From: Physocladia obscura
Taxonomy: Eukaryota; Chytridiomycota; Chytridiomycetes; Chytridiales; Chytriomycetaceae
Direction of reading: 5' to 3'
Length of the DNA stretch: 12,501 nucleotides
Assembly (NCBI GenBank): GCA_027596945.1
Contig: JADGJH010001016.1
Coordinates: 1-12,501, forward strand
The notes below the pieces were generated by a model that did not search any database, had not been told where the DNA came from, and was given only the letters and a program-made list of their open reading frames with translations. Below are positions 1-8,047 of the stretch, piece by piece; within the stretch, counting starts at the first letter, position 1; the number at the start of each line of letters is the position of its first letter. Made by a program: the position numbers and the translations under genes.

Positions 1-462
1 CTACTAACTCATATGCTATTGATTAAAGCTTCCGAAAAAAAAACAAGCCAAATAGTAATATGAAAAAGGATTCACCATGAACTGCAATTTGGTGCAGTGG
101 AGAACAGTAAATGGAGGATAGAATATTTCAGCATGTTGAACAAAAATATCGAATTTCGAAGTTATTTTTGGCAAGAAACAGGTTGCGTAATTTTATGACA
201 GATTGGAAGCTTCTCATTACTTTGACTATCTCCTCTGCCAGTTTTCGTTCCAAGATTCGAAAGCAATTTTGTTTCGCCAAATTCTGAATGGAATATAATA
301 GCGGGCACCGCTCAGAGCTAAGCTAAGCGCAGTTTCAAGGCCGATGACATCTCCTTCAAGTCTTGGAATTTCTCCACTTGTGAAAACTGATTTTGTTGAT
401 AATTCAAATGCTAACATACCGATATAATTTTATTTACGCCAAGTATAAATATCAAAACGAGC
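1..462. other. 3' flank of the hydrolase gene; no supported gene
   Basis: I see no convincing gene here. A minus-strand open frame of 63 codons (226-417) reads with protein-like composition (for example GDVIGLETALSLALSGARYY). It begins only 45 nt past the hydrolase stop, has no clear splice acceptor, and matches no family I know. It could be an exon of a further downstream minus-strand gene, or chance. The rest is A+T-rich DNA with short A runs. Confidence 0.3.
429..434 (-). terminator. Poly(A) signal of the alpha/beta hydrolase gene
   Basis: The minus strand reads AATAAA about 29 nt past the TGA stop of the hydrolase gene (463-465). This is the expected motif and distance for cleavage and polyadenylation in a nematode mRNA with a short 3' UTR. 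It supports 463 as the true gene end. Confidence 0.6.
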
Positions 463-1461
463 TCAAACTTTGCTGCTGATTTTATCCAACATGTTTTTCA
501 CACCTTCGTATGCTCTGTTTTTTCTTTCACGCGTAACATCGTTTTTAACGTTTTTATCGAAACCGTGTGCTTCTCGTTCAATACTCATGAAAACCGCGTC
601 TTTTCCAGCTTCAGTAAGCCTCTTCGTGAAATCGAAATTATTTGCATGCACTCCATCCGCTTCTCCACAAGCCAAAAATACATTTTTGGGGAATCTGTCA
701 ATTGGTGCATATTTTGAAGAAATGTGCTCATCGGCAAGAGACTGCGGAGGAACAAAGACACAGTCATAAAAGAATTTCAAGATACCCGGAGAAATTTGAT
801 AACCGCCATCAAATTCCGAACTTGGTGGATCTTGACTGGGACCAGCCAAATCTGGATTTCCGTAAATGGCAGCAACACCATGGACGATCTCTGGTCCTGA
901 AATCGCAGCTGCACAAAGTGCCATGCTTCCGCCTGCAGAAAATCCACCAATAGTGACCGCAGAGAGATCAAATTGCTCGGGATGCTTATAAACGTATGCA
1001 ATCATGTCAAGTACGTCGTGAATTCCAGCTGGGAAAGGATGTTGAGGTGCTTTTCTGTAGTCACAGTCAAGAACAATTCGTGACGTAGAAAGAGCAATGT
1101 ATGAGCAAAACGATGAGTCAGTTCCAAGGTTATTCACCACGTAACCAGATCTGTTTTATCATCTTGTTAGTTTGTATTATTTCCGCAAGCACTTCTTTTC
1201 TTACCCATGCCAATTTAAATGCACAGGCTTGGGACCTGGAGACTGGCCTTTTTTCTGATACATGTGAACTTTAATTGACCTGCCAGTTTCTCTAGATTCG
1301 GCAGCGATTTCTTTTCGGTCTATTGTTTCAGGAAGAGTTGCCATCTCCGTTCTAATGTCTCCCTTCAAATAGTTTAGAAAATTGAAAGTCTGAGTCAGAA
1401 GCAGCAGGCCGAAATAACGGAGGCTAAGCGGATGGGTGCCTTCATGGTCAAAAGTAGACAT
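463..1461 (-). CDS. Alpha/beta hydrolase (hormone-sensitive-lipase-like fold), two exons, fungal-like
   Basis: Predicted serine esterase/lipase of 314 residues; the substrate is unknown. Exon 1 is 1205-1461 and exon 2 is 463-1150. The 54-nt intron runs GTAAG...AAACAG and joins in phase, creating the motif HGSGY (residues 85-89), the oxyanion-hole element of the alpha/beta-hydrolase-3 group. The nucleophile elbow is GGFSAGG with Ser157. The acid is Asp251 in ACGEADG and the base is His281 in EREAHGF, so the triad is complete. DYRKAPQHPFPA is the strongly conserved family motif after the oxyanion loop. The N-terminus has a hydrophobic stretch (about residues 17-30, YFGLLLL) but no clear cleavable signal. 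The start ATG at 1461 is the first in frame, and length is normal for the family. Animal AADAC-type members usually have HGGG. The HGSGY...LGTD...FC pattern is what I know from fungal members, so horizontal acquisition with a later-gained intron is plausible but inferred. Confidence 0.9.
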
Positions 1462-1521
1462 TTCTTGAGGTTTTCAACAGAAGTGTATGCTTGCATTTAT
1501 TTTGAAATATATATGTATTTG

Positions 1522-1542
1522 AAATCTATTTCAAATAGATTT
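1522..1542. repeat. Perfect 10-bp inverted repeat with 1-nt centre upstream of the hydrolase gene
   Basis: The arms AAATCTATTT and AAATAGATTT are exact reverse complements around a single C. The centre lies about 70 nt upstream of the hydrolase ATG (minus strand). It could be a dimeric transcription-factor site or simple A+T-rich chance; the sequence alone cannot decide. Confidence 0.5.
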
Positions 1543-2171
1543 GATATGAATTAGGGTTTCGCCATAAGTTGAACTCGCAAGTTGTATTGAATCTCAGGAT
1601 AATGTATCTGAAGTTTATTGTTAAATATTATGATTTGAACTGTTAATAAAAGAATAAATCTAAAATTCTGCAAGATTGCGATTCACAAAGATTTGTGTAA
1701 TAGAAAATTCAGATAAATCATTATCAAAACCTACAAGGAAACCAAAATCCGTATTTAATGTCCCCATTTGTTAATTTAATCCAATACATTTTGCTTGGTA
1801 AATGTGCCTGCATTAATTACTTCCGTGATTGTGTTTGGTGAATCGTTTAAACCAAAAAACTAAAAGTAGTAGTTTTTTTCAGCCTTAAGTTAAAACAGAA
1901 CTGGCAGGAAAACAAAAGGTAGTTCAAATTCTGGTACAATTTTACTTTACTCCCTTCCAGTTTGAATTTTACCAAGCTGATTGCAGCTTTCAAATTGAAT
2001 GATTGATCTCTCATTTTTCGAAACCAGAATAAATTACATTGCTCATCGATGAATGGAATATGGATACTTTTTTTATTGCAGTTTTCATTTTTGCAAACTC
2101 ATATAGCGACACTTTTGATGTTTTATTTTATATTTTAGTATGAGAGGAAGAAAGATGGATTTTTCAAATGA

Positions 2172-2177
2172 TTTATT
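2172..2177 (-). terminator. Candidate poly(A) signal of the two-helix membrane protein gene
   Basis: AATAAA on the minus strand, about 50 nt past the TAA stop at 2227-2229. Distance and motif fit a nematode 3' end. Confidence 0.5.
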
Positions 2178-2226
2178 AAATACTTCAATGCTATTGTGTT
2201 GTTACATGGAAAAAGCTGAAAATAAT

Positions 2227-3511
2227 TTAATTCTGATGTTTTGTAGCATCGTATTCGCATTTGTACGAGGGCATTTCAAGTGCATCAGTTAATGATACAT
2301 CTCCGTCGTCATCGTTTGGATCCACTCCACGATCTACTAAAACACCTTCTTGATGTTGATGATGATGATGCCGATGTTGTGAACCTTCATTTACACTAGT
2401 GTTGCTGATAATTGTCACTTCGCCGTCCAGACTTGTCGTTGTTTGTGCACTTTCGATGCTCCTACTACCACAGTTGTTTGCAATAGTTTCGCCATGGATT
2501 GAGGCACTCTCGTCCGTGGTTCTGCTCGAATTCTAGGTGCAAGGCAAAGTTGTTAGGTTCAAAAAACAACAAGCAAAAAACAAATTAACTCCAATATACT
2601 GCGGCGCTGGTGTCGCATCCCACGGCGGTGAATAAAGCGGCAACATTCTCGCCGTTCCCGCGTCAATCGTAACAGCCGTCCACCCTGATCCATCCTCCCG
2701 ATGCCCTCCATAAACCTGCACAGGAAAAATCGCCACACTCTCATATACAGCCAAAAACCAATCCGTCTCCTCCGGTGTCACCATCCCACGCACCGCACTC
2801 CAAATTCCATCATGTTTCGCTGGCGCCGCTCGTCGTGACTCATACGCAAGATGCAAATGTATATCATCATTGGTCCACTCCAAACACGCATTTCGCACGA
2901 GTTTCTCATACCGTGGCGCCATGCCTATATATGCTTGCGCGATCGTCCATACAATAAACGCAACAAGACATATGGCGAAATAGACAGGGAAATTTGCGGG
3001 AAGGACTGCAAAGAGGATGATTGCGAAAACAATGATTGCAAGCGATATAGCGTGGCGCTGGATGTGGGCGACATCTTTGATTGATTTTTGGCGAGATAAA
3101 ATTTCGTTTACAGTGTGGATGCGATGTGAGTAGATAAAGTTTGATTGTTTTCCTTCGAGCGCGTCGGGCATGGTTTCGTCGAAAAAGTACGGTGATGCGT
3201 CATATCTTCAAACGAAAATATAAAGAAATAAACGCTTACTTTGTAGGCAAAGATATTCTGAGAGAAAAAAATTACCGGATATGCGAAGTGTGAATACGTT
3301 TCCACTTTCTGTTGCGATGATATACGAATCCGTTTGGCGACTGTGATTGATCGTTGATTCGCTGAGAAAGGACGGGAATGTTGAACGGAAGCCGACGGTC
3401 GCGTTGATTGGATTCTTGATCGTGTTCGTGATCGTGATTAGCGTGATAACGATCGTGAGCATCTGCAGCAATTACAAACTGACTTCCGTTTGCTAGATTT
3501 GTTGCTGCCAT
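2227..3511 (-). CDS. Unrecognised two-helix membrane protein with His-rich tails, three exons
   Basis: My model encodes 385 residues. Exon 1 is 3276-3511, exon 2 is 2590-3205 and exon 3 is 2227-2532. Introns are 3206-3275 (70 nt, GTAAT...TTTGAAG) and 2533-2589 (57 nt, GTTAAT...CACCTAG); both join in phase. The ATG at 3511 sits in AAAAAATGG, a favourable nematode context. Two adjacent hydrophobic segments (about residues 131-147 and 152-169) form a helical hairpin, which predicts both tails on the same, probably cytosolic, side. The N-tail has alternating His/Asp (HANHDHEHD, about 23-31). The C-tail has a His run at 337-344 and an acidic stretch (DPNDDDGD). After the hairpin comes a compact soluble region rich in Trp and Tyr (motifs GGHREDGSGWTAV and PLYSPPWDATP). 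I recognise no family; His-rich tails sometimes bind metals, but nothing here proves that. The 3' splice sites lack the usual nematode TTTCAG, so exon edges need transcript support. Confidence 0.7.
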
Positions 3512-3554
3512 TTTTTCTTGAAATCTCCATCACAGTATCACACATGCCTCACGT

Positions 3555-3940
3555 TTAAACACTTTCAAATCTTGATTTATTCAAAATGTATGAGACTGCA
3601 GCGATTATCAAGGAAATAAAAATAATGAGGCCCAAAAAAATATTGGGTTGTTTTTGTGTGTGTCTTTCTTCGATCAGTTCACATCCTTTGGAACTATGAA
3701 AGTTCACCCGAAGAAGGCCCAGACGTTTGTAAATACGATAAAATTTTGCTGTTGCTGACCAGAATGGGTAATTTGATCGCTGATCGGTGGTTGTGATTCG
3801 AGAGTATGAATTGTTTCGTCTTGGTGTTTTGCAGTTTTTTCTGCTGCCACTTGCGCACTGTTCGCACGTGTTTTTGCAGCAATGAATCGCTGGTTGCGAT
3901 AGTTTGGAAGTGCGAATGGTTGCGGCCAAACAACAGGCAT
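3555..3940 (-). CDS. Small tail-anchored membrane protein, two-exon model
   Basis: Preferred model: exon 1 3760-3940 (ATG start, MPVVWPQPFALPNY...), intron 3686-3759 (74 nt, GTCAGC...CCAAAG, phase 1), exon 2 3555-3685; 103 residues in all. The C-terminus has one strong hydrophobic helix (PNIFLGLIIFISLIIAAVSY) followed by a short basic tail, as in tail-anchored proteins. The middle is polar and Ala/Lys/Gln-rich. Alternative: one uninterrupted 140-codon frame (3555-3977) shares exon 2 but gives a Cys-rich, less protein-like N-terminus; I think that part is out of frame. The donor GTCAGC is weak, so confidence is limited. The stop lies 43 nt from the ATG of the downstream two-helix gene, suggesting an operon or a fused gene. 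No family recognised. Confidence 0.4.
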
Positions 3941-3989
3941 CAATCAAATCTGACTCAATTATTTTTATTTTGCTCAATTATTTTCTATA

Positions 3990-4018
3990 TGTTAATTTTT
4001 TTAATTTTTTTAATTTGT
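3990..4018. repeat. T-rich low-complexity run
   Basis: Repeated units of about TTTTTTAA follow one another here. It is upstream of the small membrane-protein gene and is simple sequence without coding potential. Confidence 0.6.
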
Positions 4019-4020
4019 TG

Positions 4021-4537
4021 AATACTTCGTTGCAAATTCTTTTCTACGAAAAATTTATGCCTACTCATAACAGTTGAACTCATAAATTTTGGTTCACTGA
4101 TGAAAAGTGAAAACTGAAAGAAGAGCGTTGATATAATCATTATTTTCAAAGCAAAAACTCCACACAGGCTTAAAACATTTTAAGAAGTGGATAACAGACA
4201 CGAGACAAAAAAAGCCGTCAGCAAAGAACAGTTTCACGCATTATAAAAATTTGGATTAGAAATCTTTTGTTGGTTTCAATTTAGTGGCCCTTGCGTGATA
4301 ATCACGTGAAAAATTTCCTCATCGAATTCTTGCGCAATCGAAATTGTTAAATAAGGCAGTAGTAAGCATGGAGCTCCGGAAAATACCGATATTTTTGAGT
4401 GTGACTCCCACTCAAAATTCTTGAGAGTTACTTGATATTTGTCTGTGGGACTCACTTAAAATTCTTGAAAATGACTGAAATATTTTCAAGTTGGAAATTT
4501 CAATTCGCAATTAGAATCTAAATGCGAAAATTAGAAT
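4021..4537. other. Intergenic DNA with short repeats
   Basis: No gene is supported on either strand. The stretch is A+T-rich and presumably includes the 5' flank of the minus-strand membrane-protein gene. Imperfect direct repeats at 4403-4490 and about 4503-4570 are listed separately. No tRNA-like or other RNA-gene structure was recognised. Confidence 0.55.
4403..4490. repeat. Imperfect direct repeat, two copies
   Basis: Copy 1 (about 4403-4440) and copy 2 (about 4449-4490) share GACTC, then AAAATTCTTGA, then a diverged (A)TGACT/GTTACT-type tail ending in ATATTT. The spacing between equivalent positions is about 45 nt. Likely remnants of a dispersed nematode repeat or a local duplication. 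Confidence 0.5.
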
Positions 4538-4570
4538 CTAATTTGAAACTAAATTTCGCAATTCTAATAG
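4503..4570. repeat. Clustered direct and inverted copies of ATTAGAATCTAA
   Basis: ATTAGAATCTAA occurs twice in direct orientation (from about 4510 and 4530). A related inverted piece, CGCAATTCTAAT, follows near 4557. TTCGCAATTAGAAT at the left mirrors part of it. This may be the remnant of a small inverted-repeat element. Confidence 0.4.
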
Positions 4571-4895
4571 TTTGCTGTTCAGTTGGTAATGAAATAATCT
4601 CTTATCATTGAACACCAATTCTTTTATTGATATTGCAACATGACAACAGAGTTTAGATTTTTCTCCACGCACCCCATATCTTTCTCCGCTTTCAATGAAA
4701 TCATATTCACAAAGTCTTGTCAACTCCTGCGGACAAGCTGCATGATACTCCTTTCTTTTCGAGGACTTGATTCAATCCAGTGAGCTGTTTTTCCAGAAGT
4801 TGAACCACCAACGGCGAAGTTGAACGACATTCCATGATAGTTGTCGGCAGGTTGTCGCTAAGAGCTTGAACATTTCCACTGAGCAGAGAATCCAC
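4538..4895 (-). pseudogene. Frameshifted coding remnant of unknown family
   Basis: Two overlapping minus-strand open frames look coding but lie in different frames. The upstream one (4707-4895) includes LSDNLPTTIMECRSTSPLVV and LLEKQLTGLNQVLEKKG, amphipathic helix-like sequence. The downstream one (4538-4723) includes CEYDFIESGERYGVRG and KELVFNDKRLFHYQLN. An intron joining them would have to be about 22 nt (GTATC...CCGCAG), too short to splice normally, so I read it as a frameshift in a decaying gene. An in-frame TAG just upstream of the first frame means that, if it is an exon, its acceptor lies near GGATAG (about 4905). The Leu-rich segment ending in LEKKG loosely resembles the first exon of the plus-strand gene, which also ends LEKKG. 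The resemblance is too weak to claim homology. Confidence 0.35.
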
Positions 4896-4965
4896 GCTCT
4901 ATCCTGTTTTGTATACTATACCCTGAGGATAGATTGCAGTATTAGTAATTTTAAATAAAGTTATA

Positions 4966-4984
4966 ATATATGTATATATATATG
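4966..4984. repeat. Short (TA)n microsatellite
   Basis: Alternating TA interrupted by one G (ATATATGTATATATATATG). Simple repeat in the spacer between the minus-strand remnant and the plus-strand gene. Confidence 0.6.
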
Positions 4985-5039
4985 AGATAACGGGGAAAGA
5001 TGTCCATAAAAGGAGTTCTCGCTGATATTCGGCATTCGT

Positions 5040-5165
5040 TTTTATGTTAAACCCAATAACTGGAGTGTTAAAACCAAACTCCAATTCAATTTTTATAAGT
5101 AGATGTCCCAAACTAAAACGGGAGTTCAGAATCCAGTTATGTGTTAAACCCAATTTGGAGTGTCA
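5040..5165. repeat. Direct/inverted repeat cluster (TGTTAAACCCAAT...TGGAGTGT)
   Basis: TGTTAAACCCAAT followed by TGGAGTGT occurs twice in direct orientation (starting near 5044 and 5141, about 97 nt apart). Inside, ATAACTGGA (about 5055) is the exact reverse complement of TCCAGTTAT (about 5132). ACTCCAATT (about 5079) is nearly the reverse complement of the second AATTTGGAGT. This mix looks like a small non-autonomous repeat family. Its right copy runs into the open frame taken as the first exon of the plus-strand gene, so the true start of that exon is probably to its right. Confidence 0.55.
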
Positions 5166-7181
5166 TAACTGAACCTCATACAAAAGCGACGAAGGAAAGG
5201 TTTCAGGAATCAGGATATACTTATCTTAATGCCACTTCAGAATCAAGTGCGACACTCTATGGCGTTTTGGAGTCGCTACTAGCAAAGCAAGAACCTGAAT
5301 CCGTTTTGAAATATTACCTCTCTCGAACTCGCCAACAATGGACAGATGGTATTATGGCATCTGCAGAACAACTCGAGAAAAAAGGTTTTGTTCAGGTACG
5401 CCCCGTCCTCTGCTTTTTGAGATTGTTTTGACATTTGCAAATAAAGGCGCATCAAAATGGTCGAGACTTGATTATGGATGACGCTTTTGCTCGAATTGAA
5501 TCCAGTTTTAAGATTTGCAGAATCAAACAGGATGCTTTTATTGGAAATGAAGATGAGATTCTCGGCAACCCTTTTAATGCAACCAGGAAGCGTAGGCGTG
5601 GCATTATCAGGGAAGGTTTGTATTTTAAGCTTATTTATTTAAAACCAACTTTTAATTCTGTTACAGAGGTGAAGCCATTCAAAGCAAATCGAAGAACTGT
5701 TGCTCAGATGGATGAAATATGTAAAGAGGACAGAGATATTTGCACGACCATTAATGAAAGTGAAGGATATGTTGGAGGTGAAGATAAGTTTGCTGACTTT
5801 AAGGTTTGCTTTTTATTATTCTGTTTCTCTTTTTGGTAAGCGTTTTTCTTCATCGAAATATTAGGATGATGGAGACGCTCTTGCTGAAGAAGTGACGTGT
5901 GATAACTCAATTCATGATAATGTGTGTCAGGCGAGTGAAAGCTCTAAGGTATTGCTGCAATATTGTTTTTTGACTTCTTCGTATGGATTTTCATTCAAAG
6001 AATAGGCCAATTTTCAACCCTCATTTATTCAAAAGTATCGCTTACTGGTATTGAAATTGGAACGTTCAAAGTCTCTTATTCTCCAACAAAGAGGCCGACA
6101 TCTCACAGAGAAAATGCTCTCGAATTGCTATGACCATGATTTATTGAACGAAATTGGGAATTCGCAGGCTGCTGCTAGTTGTCCGTTCGCATCAGAGAAG
6201 AAATTTGGACTGAATACAGCTCTGTTAGAACTCTTGTGGAGAGAGGATGCGGCCTACAAAAAAATGTTTCGAAAATTGTCAGGTCTGATAGATGAAAATC
6301 TTGTAAGAAGTTTGGAGAGTGTGGAGGAAAGTGTGGCAGAAGAGCTTGATACTGTAAATTTAAACACTGGTTCGTTTTTTTATTTTTTTTTATTCATTTC
6401 TAAACTGCGAAAAAAAAATGCAGTTCTGGTTTACAATGCACTCTCGGCGGTACTTACATATAAATCTACATCAGCTTCGTCGATTCACTCTGAAAGTCAT
6501 TGTAAGATAGAATTGTGGGCCCCTATCTTCAGTACTGCTTTTAAAATCAACAAGAGTCGGTGCAATTCAATTTGGGAGATGCTTCATCCAATCCAGGAAA
6601 TGGAGGCAAAGGGTCGCTTCTCTCTGACTATTCAGCTGTCGTGCAGGGACCTCTTGCAATTCCAGCATTTATGGTTGAGTTCGAAGTTAGACGTACTGGT
6701 GCTCACAAAGGCGATGTTTGTCTAATTTCAGAAGCAGCCTTTGAATACCATCAATTCCTTTCTCAGTTGGACATTGATATCGATAAATTGAAAGATGTCC
6801 GTTTTTACATTGGATATGCTAGTGATGGCAGTATTACTATTGACGAAATTCATCCGGAATTTGTTTCGGATTCAAATATGGTGTTTTACAGGGTGTCATC
6901 AAATATTTCAACTTTTAATTTGTTGTCAGGTGAGTTTCTTGCTTTTGATGGAACAATAACAAAATTAAATCACTTTACAAGGTGACAGCGATACACAGAT
7001 ATTTGAAACTCTTCAACTCCTCAAATTCATTAAAACTGTTATCATACCTGCTGGACACACTCTTCAGGACTTAATGATGAACAAGTCTTGTAACGGCAAC
7101 ATTTCAGAGTATCTACCATCTCTTCCATCAGAAGGAGTGAAGGCGATTGCTAGGAAGACATTATACATCCCCAAAAAGTAG
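5141..7181 (+). CDS. Unrecognised multi-exon gene, about 547 codons, 5' end unresolved
   Basis: Eight exons join in phase: up to 5395, 5447-5615, 5667-5803, 5865-5948, 6006-6353, 6424-6501, 6557-6929 and 6982-7181 (stop TAG). Introns are 51-70 nt. Best-supported splice sites are GTTTGT...GTTACAG (5616-5666) and GTGAGT...TTTACAAG (6930-6981). The acceptor before 6557 (CAAGAG) is weakest, but it turns two otherwise broken frames into one smooth reading. I see no start ATG; the first exon is open back to 5117 and overlaps a repeat, so an upstream exon is likely. The product is soluble. It has a helical N-terminal part (LESLLAKQEPESVLKYY), a basic KRRR cluster in exon 2 (possible nuclear signal), an acidic middle and helical segments in exon 5. 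The exon 7 domain is mixed and probably beta-rich (PAFMVEFEVRR, DVRFYIGYASDGSITIDEIH). No enzyme motif or family recognised. Confidence 0.6.
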
Positions 7182-7202
7182 AGATGGTTTAAGTTGTGAA
7201 GA

Positions 7203-8047
7203 ATGCTTTTACCCAAGAATAAGATGTTGGAGAGCTTGTTGAATAAATTGGTTGATTTTTCTTTTTTTGCCGATGTGTTGGAAAGAATAAAAAGAACAAT
7301 GCCAAAAATTGAACAGTTCCTCCAATGGATTAAACAGTTTCGCAAGAAGAGCGATGGCGAACTCAAGTCAGCAATCTCGCAAATATCGCCATCGCTGATG
7401 AAGTCTGTTCTTTCTTCCGCCAGAACTAGTAGTCGAAGGCGGAAAATTGTTGCTGCCATTGACAAACACGCCAAAGTTAAAGCATTCTTGCTCTTTCATG
7501 GCCCTGCCTCACATCAAAATGGTTTACAACAGCAAGTCTCATCACTCAATATCTTGCGCAATAGCGAAAATGTCTTCGAAATTATAGTTGCACTTGTTAA
7601 ATTGAACCTGTTGAAACTCAGAATATGGCAACGAACGGTTTGAGGATGATTCTTGCTGAACAACTTGCGCGCTTGCAAGAACTGTTTCCATTGCGCAATA
7701 AGACCGACTTTTTTACGTTTCTAAGTAGCAGCTTTTCATATTTCAAAAAGGTATGGTATTCTTTTTGAAACCTAAAGTACTAACAATATCAAAGTTCTTT
7801 TTGTTACTATCAACGATTTTACAAGTTTAATGAAGCATATCCTCGATTCCTTCATGTATCCCTTAGTTTCAGAGAGATTTGCGCTATGATTCCCCTAATG
7901 GATGCCTGGTTTCATAGTGAAGAATTTTCTGAGCTACCTTCAAGCAATTTCTGTTCAAAGTCATTTTGGGAGCTAAAAATAGTTTCCAACGCGTTGGAAA
8001 ATTCCAACAGACTGTCTATCTCACGTCCTTTCCATGCTTCTTTTTAA
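7203..8047 (+). CDS. Unrecognised gene, three-exon model, possibly the 3' half of the preceding gene
   Basis: Model: 7203-7535, 7622-7750 and 7826-8047 (stop TAA), 227 residues. Intron 7751-7825 (GTATGG...TTTTACAAG) is convincing. The first intron 7536-7621 (GTCTC...AACTCAG) has a weak donor, but some splice or frameshift is needed to reach the clearly coding NMATNGLRMILAEQLARLQE segment. A 36-nt intron from about 7586 would also keep the frame. The protein is helical, Leu/Lys-rich and soluble, with a basic SSRRRK patch. It starts 21 nt after the TAG of the preceding gene in the same frame, with a second stop (TGA 7197-7199) just before the ATG. It may be a separate cistron, or the rest of one gene disabled by two nonsense changes. 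Its TAA overlaps the stop of the convergent Polinton frame. Confidence 0.5.
7983..8000. repeat. 18-bp perfect palindrome
   Basis: TTTCCAACGCGTTGGAAA is its own reverse complement. It lies inside the last exon of the plus-strand gene, about 45 nt from the edge of the Polinton frames, so it could be coincidence under coding constraint or a trace of a rearrangement. Confidence 0.7.

Larger units (their letters stand above)
1462..2226. other. Intergenic region between two minus-strand genes
   Basis: About 765 bases without a supported gene on either strand. It holds the 5' flank (presumed promoter) of the hydrolase gene and the 3' end of the two-helix membrane protein gene. It is A+T-rich with no long open frame. 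Visible structures are a near-perfect palindrome at 1522-1542 and a minus-strand poly(A) signal at 2172-2177. I see no transposon ends or RNA gene. Confidence 0.6.

Noticed and set aside
470..953. Plus-strand open frames opposite the hydrolase.
   Set aside because: They are antisense to a clear enzyme with a complete catalytic triad.
2345..2380. Trinucleotide-type repeat (GATGATGAT...) as an independent satellite or CRISPR-like array.
   Set aside because: It encodes the His run in exon 3 of the membrane protein; units are adjacent codons, not spaced repeats.
2775..3084. Plus-strand open frames opposite the two-helix membrane protein.
   Set aside because: They overlap the minus-strand exon 2 antisense, lack family motifs, and have composition mirroring the other strand.
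3555..3977. Single 140-codon minus-strand frame with a Cys-rich N-terminal half.
   Set aside because: Only its last part (membrane helix) looks coding. The Cys-rich half has irregular composition, and the alternative frame joined by a phase-matched intron reads better. Kept only as the alternative model.
4966..4984. TA-rich run as a replication origin or promoter.
   Set aside because: It is a short simple repeat in an A+T-rich genome; nothing ties it to either role.
7064..7474. 136-codon minus-strand open frame.
   Set aside because: It lies opposite two plus-strand exons with better coding character and spans the end of one gene and start of the next; treated as a shadow.
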